From NCBI GenBank assembly GCA_002417965.1, contig DIDD01000054.1, positions 1 to 10,363 on the forward strand: a stretch of 10,363 bases of DNA, in the 5' to 3' direction. The DNA comes from Veillonellaceae bacterium UBA5809 (GTDB lineage Bacteria; Bacillota; Negativicutes; Veillonellales; Dialisteraceae). Positions 5,277 through 10,363 of the stretch are shown here, piece after piece. The translations under genes and the position numbers were made by a program. The stretch's first letter is position 1. Each line of letters opens with the position of its first letter. The notes under the pieces were generated by a model. It worked only from the letters and a program-made list of their open reading frames with translations. It ran no database searches and was not told where the DNA came from.

Positions 5277-6952
5277 GATTCCTGCTTCTTCTGCATTTTA
5301 GCCCATGTATCCCTGAGCCCCACAATGCGGTTAAATACGGGATGACCGTCCCTGGAGTCTTCATCCATAATAAAATATCCCTTCCGTAAAAACTGGAACC
5401 GGTCTCCCCTGTGATACCGCAGAATCTCCGGTTCCCCCTTGGCTTCCATGACCGTCAGCGAATGAGAATTGATTTTTTCCATAAAATCCCGTCCGTCATC
5501 CTGATCATCAGGCGGGATCAGATAATCATAGAGCCGGACTGTCATATCCACAGCGGTTTCTTCAGAAACCCAATGGAGCGTGCCCTTGACCTTTCTGTCG
5601 CTTCCCGGAGTCCCGCTGCGGGAAGCCATATCACAGGTACAACGGATCTCACGCAGGCTGCCGTCTTCATTTTTCACAACTTCGTCGCAGCGGATAATAT
5701 AGGCGCCCTTAAGACGGACCTCACGTCCGGGAGAAAGACGGAAAAATTTCTTCACCGGATTTTCCATGAAATCTTCCTTCTCAATATAAAGATTTCGGGT
5801 AAAGGGAACCGTCCGGACACCGGCTTCCGGATTCTCCGGGTTATTTTCAAGAGTAACCGTTTCTGTCTTCCCTTCCGGATAATTCGTCAGAACGACCTTC
5901 ACCGGATCTAAAACAGCCATGACCCGGGGTACCCGTGACTTCAGATCTTCACGGATGCAGTACTCAAGCAGGGCCACATCCACTGTGCTGTCTGATTTTG
6001 CAACACCGATCAGATCACAGAAACGGCGGATTGATTCCGGTGTGTATCCTCTTCTCCGGATTCCCGAAATGGTGGGCATGCGCGGATCATCCCATCCCGC
6101 AACAACCCCTTCATCCACCATCCTCTTCAATTTTCTCTTGCTGGTGATCATGGTTGTCACATTCAAACGGGCGAATTCGATCTGGCGCGGTTTTTCCGGT
6201 CCGTCAAAAGCCTGAAGACACCAATTATAAAGAGGCCGCCGCTCTTCAAATTCAAGTGTGCATATGGAATGGGTAATACCCTCAATAGCATCTGACAGGG
6301 GATGTGCAAAATCATACATGGGATAAATGCACCATGTACCGCCTGTCCGCTGGTGAGATGCATGGACAATCCTGTACAGCACAGGATCCCGCATAACGAG
6401 ATTGGGTGATGCCATATCAATTTTAGCACGCAGCACCTTAGATCCGTCCGGATAAACACCGGCCTTCATATCCGCAAACAGCTTCAGATTCTCCTCCGCC
6501 GTGCGGTTTCTCCAGGGGCTGTCCGTTCCGGGTGTCTTCAGATCTCCCCTCGTATCATGAATTTCCTGTCCTGTCTGATCATCCACATAGGCCAGCCCCA
6601 TGCGGATCAGACGGCAGGCAAACTCATACAGCTGGGGGAAATAATCAGATGCATAATGAACAGGTTCCTTCCACTGAAATCCCAGCCATTTCACGTCGTT
6701 CATAATGGATTCTACATATTCCATATCCTCTTTTGTCGGATTGGTATCATCAAAACGGAGGTTGGTCGCTCCGTGATATTTTTCACCCAGCCCAAAATTC
6801 AGGCAGATGCTTTTCGCATGTCCGATGTGGAGATAACCGTTTGGCTCCGGCGGGAAACGGGTCAAAACCCGGTCATTTTTATAAGTATGCGCCGCGATGT
6901 CCGCGCGCACTTCTGCTTCGACAAAATTATTTCCCGTTGTTTTTTCAGTCAT
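5273..6952 (-). CDS. glnS: Glutaminyl-tRNA synthetase
   Basis: A complete 559-residue class I aminoacyl-tRNA synthetase (the E. coli enzyme has about 554 residues) that charges tRNA-Gln with glutamine in the cytosol. The HIGH signature is in PPEPNGYLHIGHAKSI (34-49). The KMSKS loop appears as MITSKRKL (268-275), with the second lysine position kept. The NLRFDDTNPTKE segment (64-75) and the DP-VLYRI and YPMYDFAHP blocks (about 189-217) are typical of GlnRS rather than GluRS. The C-terminal half (about 340-550) matches the two beta-barrel anticodon-binding domains, and there is no YqeY-like tail. Its ATG overlaps the end of the dehydrogenase gene by eight bases, with the ribosome-binding site GGAGAGGGAG inside that gene. 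Many Firmicutes make Gln-tRNA only through GatCAB. A dedicated GlnRS is therefore informative about the lineage, but it is known in Clostridia and Negativicutes. Confidence 0.97.
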   Translation of the reverse strand: MTEKTTGNNFVEAEVRADIAAHTYKNDRVLTRFPPEPNGYLHIGHAKSICLNFGLGEKYHGATNLRFDDTNPTKEDMEYVESIMNDVKWLGFQWKEPVHYASDYFPQLYEFACRLIRMGLAYVDDQTGQEIHDTRGDLKTPGTDSPWRNRTAEENLKLFADMKAGVYPDGSKVLRAKIDMASPNLVMRDPVLYRIVHASHQRTGGTWCIYPMYDFAHPLSDAIEGITHSICTLEFEERRPLYNWCLQAFDGPEKPRQIEFARLNVTTMITSKRKLKRMVDEGVVAGWDDPRMPTISGIRRRGYTPESIRRFCDLIGVAKSDSTVDVALLEYCIREDLKSRVPRVMAVLDPVKVVLTNYPEGKTETVTLENNPENPEAGVRTVPFTRNLYIEKEDFMENPVKKFFRLSPGREVRLKGAYIIRCDEVVKNEDGSLREIRCTCDMASRSGTPGSDRKVKGTLHWVSEETAVDMTVRLYDYLIPPDDQDDGRDFMEKINSHSLTVMEAKGEPEILRYHRGDRFQFLRKGYFIMDEDSRDGHPVFNRIVGLRDTWAKMQKKQES

Positions 6953-7982
6953 TTTCTCCCTCTCCTGCCCATTTATTCTTAAACTGCTCTGTACCGTATA
7001 CCTCCGGATTCACAATCCCCGGAAGCGGTTTTCCCTTTAGTCCTTCCAGCACATTCTCCGCTGTTTCTCTGGACATTTCCGACAATGTTTCTTCCGTCAT
7101 GCTGCCCATGTGGGGCAGAACGATGCACCGTCCTGTCCGGAGCAGAGGATGATCCGGCGGAATCGGCTCGGGGTCCACTACATCCAAAGCCGCCCCGGCC
7201 AGACTGCCCGACAGAAGCGCTTCCGTCAGATCTTCTGTTTTTACACAGCCTCCGCGCCCTACATTAATGAAAAACGCAGTATCTTTCATTTTCTGAAAAC
7301 AGGACCGGTTCCACATCTGATGGGTAGCCGGCGTCAGCGGTGTGGCGCTGACAATCACATCACTTTCCGCCAGAAGGCGGTCCATGTCTCTCCAATGCCA
7401 TCCGTGCCCCTCCGCATCAGGGTGAACCGTACGGGCGTGGTAAATAATATGCATGCCCGATGCCTCCGCGCGGCGGGCAAAAGCCTGACCTATGGCGCCG
7501 ATGCCCACAATTCCCGCTGTCCGCCCCATGAGATTGACTCCTTCGGGAGGAACTGCATAAGCCGCCCAGCGCCCGTCCCTTACAAAATTCCACGCCTCAA
7601 TCATCCGCCTGGCGGTCATATACACCAGACCCATGGCTTCTTCTGCCACTGACTCCGCATTGGCCCCGGCCGCATTGCCGAAAGGAATTCCTGCATCTGT
7701 ACAGTCACGGACCGTCACATTGTCATAACCGGCCAGATCCTGGGCCACCACCTTGAGAAAAGGCCCCATTTCCAGCAGCTGCCCGTTGACTGTCAGTTTC
7801 TTCCGGCCTCCGCTGCCCCGTCCGAGAATCAGCCCCTCTGCACCGGAGAGCCATTGACGAAGCTGTTCTTCAGGAATGGCTGTCCGGCTGTCCCACTGCT
7901 GGATTTGAATATTTTTTTTCGCCATGGTTTCAAAAAAACAGGACTTAAGCCGTCCCAAAACAATGACTTTTTTATTTTTCAT
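6945..7982 (-). CDS. D-2-hydroxyacid dehydrogenase (NAD(P)-dependent)
   Basis: A 345-residue member of the D-isomer specific 2-hydroxyacid dehydrogenase family, which reversibly reduces 2-oxo acids to D-2-hydroxy acids. The Rossmann motif GIGAIG is at 160-165. The catalytic triad is Arg243 (NVGRGG), Glu272 (DVVDPEP) and His291 (LPHMGS). The end of the second Rossmann strand reads YHAR (181-184) without the acidic residue that selects NAD, so NADP(H) use is possible. This resembles the glyoxylate/hydroxypyruvate reductase and 2-ketogluconate reductase branches, but the substrate is not determined. ATG at 7982 has a modest GGTGAT ribosome-binding site. It is the first gene of an operon with glnS and the exported protein. 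It is transcribed divergently from an FAH-family gene, hinting at shared metabolism of small oxo acids. Confidence 0.9.
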   Translation of the reverse strand: MKNKKVIVLGRLKSCFFETMAKKNIQIQQWDSRTAIPEEQLRQWLSGAEGLILGRGSGGRKKLTVNGQLLEMGPFLKVVAQDLAGYDNVTVRDCTDAGIPFGNAAGANAESVAEEAMGLVYMTARRMIEAWNFVRDGRWAAYAVPPEGVNLMGRTAGIVGIGAIGQAFARRAEASGMHIIYHARTVHPDAEGHGWHWRDMDRLLAESDVIVSATPLTPATHQMWNRSCFQKMKDTAFFINVGRGGCVKTEDLTEALLSGSLAGAALDVVDPEPIPPDHPLLRTGRCIVLPHMGSMTEETLSEMSRETAENVLEGLKGKPLPGIVNPEVYGTEQFKNKWAGEGEND

Positions 7983-8013
7983 GATCTAATCACCATATTT
8001 CACGATGTATTTT

Positions 8014-8042
8014 CTCCGGTTTCTTTCCAGGAAATTCCGGAG
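8014..8042 (-). repeat. Interrupted inverted repeat in the dehydrogenase leader
   Basis: CTCCGG (8014-8019) and CCGGAG (8037-8042) form outer arms, and TTTCC (8024-8028) and GGAAA (8030-8034) form inner arms around one base. It lies between the likely promoter and the start codon of the dehydrogenase. As RNA, the one-base centre would have to open into a larger loop. As DNA it could be a repressor site. No T-run follows it on the minus strand, so it is not a normal terminator. Confidence 0.4.
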
Positions 8043-8062
8043 CTAAAAGAGAATTTGATTTT

Positions 8063-8071
8063 ATTTTATCA
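8063..8071 (-). promoter_or_regulatory. Possible extended -10 promoter of the dehydrogenase-glnS operon
   Basis: TGATAAAAT on the minus strand gives an extended -10 (TAAAAT at 8063-8068 with TG one base upstream). No good -35 is present at 16-18 bases. A TTGACT nearby (8074-8079) is too close to pair with it. The leader to the ATG at 7982 would be about 75 bases. Confidence 0.35.
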
Positions 8072-8111
8072 CAAGTCAACGAGTTTATGAAACATAAAAC
8101 GTCCCCATCCT

Positions 8112-8123
8112 TTCCTGCAGGAA
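8112..8123. promoter_or_regulatory. 12-bp perfect palindrome, candidate operator
   Basis: TTCCTGCAGGAA is a perfect palindrome placed at the -35 zone of the plus-strand FAH promoter, about 16 bases before its extended -10 TG. It lies upstream of the divergent dehydrogenase promoter. Its position suits a regulator controlling one or both genes. No regulator gene is adjacent in the window. Confidence 0.4.
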
Positions 8124-8138
8124 TCTTCTTCATGTCTA

Positions 8139-8147
8139 TGCTATAAT
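8139..8147 (+). promoter_or_regulatory. Extended -10 promoter of the FAH-family gene
   Basis: TGCTATAAT is a perfect extended -10 element (TATAAT at 8142-8147), 29 bases before the ATG at 8177. The corresponding -35 position has no consensus match and is covered by the palindrome at 8112-8123. Extended -10 promoters often do without a -35, and weak ones are often activator-dependent. Confidence 0.65.
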
Positions 8148-8176
8148 AAAATAAATTCTCTGAAAGAAGGGTCATC

Positions 8177-9070
8177 ATGCAGCGATTAGTCAGTTATGAA
8201 TATCAGGGACTTACACAATGGGGTGTCCTGACCTCTGATGCATCAGGCATTTATCCGTCCGGAGCTCTGGAAGAAACCTATTTTATTCCCTTGGCCGATA
8301 CCTTGGGTGAATTTATTGAAATGGGGCAGGAAGGACTTCTGAATCTGGCAAAAATGATGGAGGACAACCAGCGTGACAAAGCCGTGGAACCTCTTCTTCT
8401 GTCCGATGAGGTCTGCCTGACACTGCCGTTTCATCCCCGGCGGAACATCTTATGCGTGGGCAAAAACTATCGGGCCCATGTACGGGAATTCGAACAGAAC
8501 AGCCAGGCCGAAATTCCTGCGGAACCGATTTTTTTCACCAAAGCCGTAACCTCTGTAATCGGTCCGGGAGATTCCGTCAACACCTGGCCTGATACAACCT
8601 CCCAGGTGGATTACGAGGGAGAACTGGCCGTGATTATCGGGAAACAGGGCCGTGACATAGCTCCGGAAGAAGCCTCATCCTATATTTACGGATACACAAT
8701 CATCAATGATGTGACAGCCCGGGATCTCCAGAAAAAACACAGTCAGTGGTTTAAAGGAAAAAGTCTGGATACATTCTGTCCCATGGGGCCCAGCGTCATG
8801 GTCGGAGGCTGGCCTTCTCCCATGACGGTCCTGACCAAAGTCAACGGGCATCTCCGTCAGGAAGGAAATACGGAAGATCTTATTTTCCCCGTTGCCAAGC
8901 TGATCTCTGTCCTGTCAGCCGGCATGACCCTGCTTCCAGGCGATGTAATTGCCACCGGGACTCCGGAAGGCGTGGGCATGGGCATGAATCCTCCCCAGTT
9001 TTTAAAAAAGGGGGATGTTGTGGAAATCACTATTGATCCTATAGGCACTCTCCGCAATCCCATCATCTGA
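8177..9070 (+). CDS. Fumarylacetoacetate hydrolase (FAH) family protein
   Basis: A 297-residue protein with a short N-terminal domain (about 1-80) and a full FAH catalytic domain (about 85-297). Metal ligands are Glu147 and Glu149 in DYEGELAVIIG and Asp178 in INDVTARDLQ. The NYRAHVREF segment (97-105) gives the catalytic His101 and Glu104 positions. GTPEGVGMG (261-269) is the conserved C-terminal substrate loop. These enzymes use Mg or Mn to cleave or isomerise acylpyruvate-type compounds. Relatives include acylpyruvase/oxaloacetate decarboxylase (FAHD1) and 2-hydroxyhepta-2,4-diene-1,7-dioate isomerase. The pattern does not fix the substrate, and no aromatic-degradation genes are nearby, so FAHD1-like action on oxaloacetate or acylpyruvates is the simpler guess. 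The ribosome-binding site GAAGGG precedes the ATG by about five bases. It appears monocistronic and ends at a shared terminator. Confidence 0.9.
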   Translation: MQRLVSYEYQGLTQWGVLTSDASGIYPSGALEETYFIPLADTLGEFIEMGQEGLLNLAKMMEDNQRDKAVEPLLLSDEVCLTLPFHPRRNILCVGKNYRAHVREFEQNSQAEIPAEPIFFTKAVTSVIGPGDSVNTWPDTTSQVDYEGELAVIIGKQGRDIAPEEASSYIYGYTIINDVTARDLQKKHSQWFKGKSLDTFCPMGPSVMVGGWPSPMTVLTKVNGHLRQEGNTEDLIFPVAKLISVLSAGMTLLPGDVIATGTPEGVGMGMNPPQFLKKGDVVEITIDPIGTLRNPII

Positions 9071-9100
9071 CAGTCCCTGCCGCCGAACTGCAATGAACCA

Positions 9101-9130
9101 AAAACCGCCTTTTTGAATAAGGCGGCTTTT
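9101..9130. terminator. Bidirectional terminator between the convergent FAH and HAD genes
   Basis: CCGCCTT (9105-9111) pairs with AAGGCGG (9119-9125) around a seven-base loop. AAAA lies on the left and CTTTT on the right, so it can end transcripts from both sides. It starts 34 bases after the FAH stop and lies 18 bases beyond the HAD stop at 9148. Confidence 0.8.
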
Positions 9131-9147
9131 GCATTGACTGACAAAAT

Positions 9148-9945
9148 TCACAAGAATGTTTCCAGCACCCGGGCCACTCCATCCCTGTCATTGGACTCGA
9201 TATGAAAGCGGGCTGCCGCCAGCGCCGCCGGTTCTGCATTGGAAACCGCATAGGACCATCCGGCCTCCCGGAGCATGGATACATCATTCTCTGAGTTTCC
9301 AAAGGCCGCCGTTTCCCCCATGCCGATCTTCCACTGCCGGCACAAAATGCGCAGGGCGGATGCCTTTGATACCCCTTTTTTATGAATATCGATGAAATCA
9401 TCCCCGGGATAGACCATATCCACCGCATCCCCGAACTGATCCGACAGTTCTTCACGGATACGCTGTCTGCGTTTCGGATCTGCCTCTATTAAAATAAGCC
9501 GTGTAGGAGCCTCTGCCGGTTCCCAGAAAGCTTCGCCAAGATAAACGGGAGGCTTGCTTCTGTACCGGCTGTATCTTTTTTCCAATTTCCCTTCCTCAGG
9601 AAGACAAAGGACATCATTGATATAAGACTGGATCATCCACCCTTTCCGGCGTGCCAGGGCCAGCACGGAACGGGCTTCTGAAAGGGGCAGGCTGTCTTTA
9701 TGCAGTACAGTTCCAGATTCGCAGAGACCAATCCAGGCTCCTGTGTAGCAGATGACGGGAACATCTCCGATATCCAGCTCCCTGGCCTTCAGGCAGGCTG
9801 AACTGAACATGCGCCCGGTGGCAATCACCACATGGATTCCCTTCTGCTGAACCTGCCGGATGACATTTCTCGAGTATTCTGAAATGGTCATATCTGAATG
9901 AAGCAGTGTTTCATCCAAATCCAGCGCAGCTATTTTCGGTGTCAT
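9148..9945 (-). CDS. Cof-type HAD-superfamily phosphatase
   Basis: A 265-residue member of the haloacid dehalogenase superfamily with a type IIB (Cof) cap, a group of cytosolic phosphatases acting on sugar phosphates, flavin nucleotides and similar small molecules. The four motifs are present: DLDETLL (9-15, nucleophile Asp9 and acid Asp11), IATGR (41-45, Thr43), the lysine of GVSKASAL (Lys194), and GNSENDVSML (216-225, with Asn220-Asp221). Two common residues are replaced: Gly by Glu after the second Asp, and Asp by Asn in motif IV. Both are seen in the family. The frame extends 20 codons upstream to 10005, but that stretch covers a promoter-like TATAAT region and has no ribosome-binding site, while AGGAAGG precedes the ATG at 9945. 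The physiological substrate cannot be told from the sequence. Confidence 0.88.
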   Translation of the reverse strand: MTPKIAALDLDETLLHSDMTISEYSRNVIRQVQQKGIHVVIATGRMFSSACLKARELDIGDVPVICYTGAWIGLCESGTVLHKDSLPLSEARSVLALARRKGWMIQSYINDVLCLPEEGKLEKRYSRYRSKPPVYLGEAFWEPAEAPTRLILIEADPKRRQRIREELSDQFGDAVDMVYPGDDFIDIHKKGVSKASALRILCRQWKIGMGETAAFGNSENDVSMLREAGWSYAVSNAEPAALAAARFHIESNDRDGVARVLETFL

Positions 9946-9978
9946 AAATTTCCATCCTTCCTGTGCTGTAACAAAATC

Positions 9979-9987
9979 TGTTATAAT
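9979..9987 (+). promoter_or_regulatory. Extended -10 promoter of the EamA transporter gene
   Basis: TGTTATAAT is a perfect extended -10 with TATAAT at 9982-9987. A -35 match is poor (TTCCTG, 18 bases upstream). The same AT-rich block reads TATTATAAC on the minus strand and may also serve the divergent HAD gene, so the two promoters probably overlap. Confidence 0.6.
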
Positions 9988-10020
9988 ATATAGAATTATT
10001 TCCATTGTATTTTCTTCGGC

Positions 10021-10025
10021 AGGAG
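10021..10025 (+). promoter_or_regulatory. Ribosome-binding site that supports a TTG start
   Basis: AGGAG ends seven bases before the TTG at 10033. The nearby ATG at 10026 is in another frame and only one base from the site. The first in-frame ATG comes at codon 29, inside the second half of the first membrane helix region. TTG is therefore the likely start. Confidence 0.65.
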
Positions 10026-10032
10026 ATGTCCA

Positions 10033-10363
10033 TTGAAACTAAACTCTCTGATTCGGTACCGGTTCTGTCTGCTTTTGGCGGCTCTTATATGGGGAGGCGC
10101 TTTTGCAGCCCAGGTGATGGGCATGGAATATATGGGCCCCTTTGCCTATAATGCCGTTCGTTTTTTCATAGGCGCCGCTTCTCTTCTTCCGGTGATTCTG
10201 CTCTTCCCCTCTGCGCCTCCGCCGAAAAAAGCGCCCATGCCCTTCTGGACCGCCTCATTCTGTGCGGGATTTCTTCTCTTTGGAGGAGCCTCTCTCCAGC
10301 AGGCAGGCCTCCTTTATACCACGGCATCCAAAGCAAGCTTTATCACTGCCCTTTATATTATAC
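10033..10363 (+). CDS. EamA/DMT-family transporter (partial, 3' end off the window)
   Basis: The 110 visible codons encode the N-terminus of a drug/metabolite transporter of the EamA (DUF6) family, inner-membrane proteins usually with ten helices in two five-helix repeats. The family signature is visible: LLLAALIWGGAFAAQVMG (13-30) in helix 1, then FAYNAVRFFIGAASLLPVIL (37-56) in helix 2, and helix 3 with GLLYTTASKASFITALYII (92-110). A basic/proline loop (APPPKKAPMP) separates helices 2 and 3. It is likely an amino-acid or metabolite exporter, but the substrate is unknown for most members. The start is TTG. The gene is divergent from the HAD phosphatase and has its own extended -10 promoter. 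Confidence 0.85.
   Translation, partial: MKLNSLIRYRFCLLLAALIWGGAFAAQVMGMEYMGPFAYNAVRFFIGAASLLPVILLFPSAPPPKKAPMPFWTASFCAGFLLFGGASLQQAGLLYTTASKASFITALYII

Noticed and set aside
5411..5911. Plus-strand 166-codon frame inside glnS
   Set aside because: It is antisense to the conserved anticodon-binding half of GlnRS and has no motif of its own.
7990..8178. Minus-strand 62-codon frame in the divergent intergenic region
   Set aside because: It spans both predicted promoters and the palindrome, has no clear ribosome-binding site, and its sequence looks non-coding.
9063..9455. Minus-strand 130-codon frame overlapping the HAD gene
   Set aside because: It is another frame of the HAD gene and runs through the shared terminator. 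The HAD frame carries all four family motifs.
9946..10005. Upstream ATG at 10005 as the HAD phosphatase start
   Set aside because: The extension covers a promoter-like region and lacks a ribosome-binding site. The DxD motif is at the normal distance from the ATG at 9945.

Overview
The window looks like chromosomal DNA of a Negativicutes-type Firmicute, in the neighbourhood of Megasphaera, Dialister and Veillonella. The main clue is three short-chain flavodoxins whose P-loop and 50s/90s loops resemble the Megasphaera elsdenii protein. Purine-rich Shine-Dalgarno sites, extended -10 promoters and strong intrinsic terminators also fit. The genus is an inference. Most of the window is ordinary metabolic and housekeeping sequence. 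No tRNA, rRNA, insertion sequence or CRISPR array was seen.

Left edge (1-546): the window opens inside a minus-strand P-loop gene. Its 120 visible residues match the layout of BrxF, the small ATPase that starts type 3 BREX phage-defence operons. It has its own extended -10 promoter and a good ribosome-binding site, and it runs off the left edge. The rest of a BREX-3 locus (brxC, pglX, brxH, pglZ, brxA) would therefore lie just outside the window. A bidirectional terminator at 487-537 separates it from the other genes.

Left centre (547-3032), minus strand: an exported protein built of repeated SmpA/BamE-like modules, with its own promoter. Upstream of it is a class I/II PLP aminotransferase that ends in an 18-bp perfect-stem terminator.

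Middle (3091-4552), minus strand: three flavodoxin paralogues in a row. The middle copy has a near-consensus promoter and is followed by a hairpin. The left copy is clearly divergent, cysteine-rich and less acidic. The right copy follows the glnS operon.

Right centre (4611-7982), minus strand: a tight operon of a D-2-hydroxyacid dehydrogenase, glutaminyl-tRNA synthetase and a small exported protein, joined by overlapping stop and start codons.

Right (8177-10363): a divergently transcribed FAH-family hydrolase/isomerase, a convergent Cof-type HAD phosphatase sharing a bidirectional terminator with it, and the start of an EamA/DMT transporter. The transporter begins with TTG and runs off the right edge. 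The hydroxyacid dehydrogenase and FAH protein share an intergenic region that contains a 12-bp palindrome; both could act on small 2-oxo or hydroxy acids. The best candidate for an accessory system is the BREX-like gene at the left edge.
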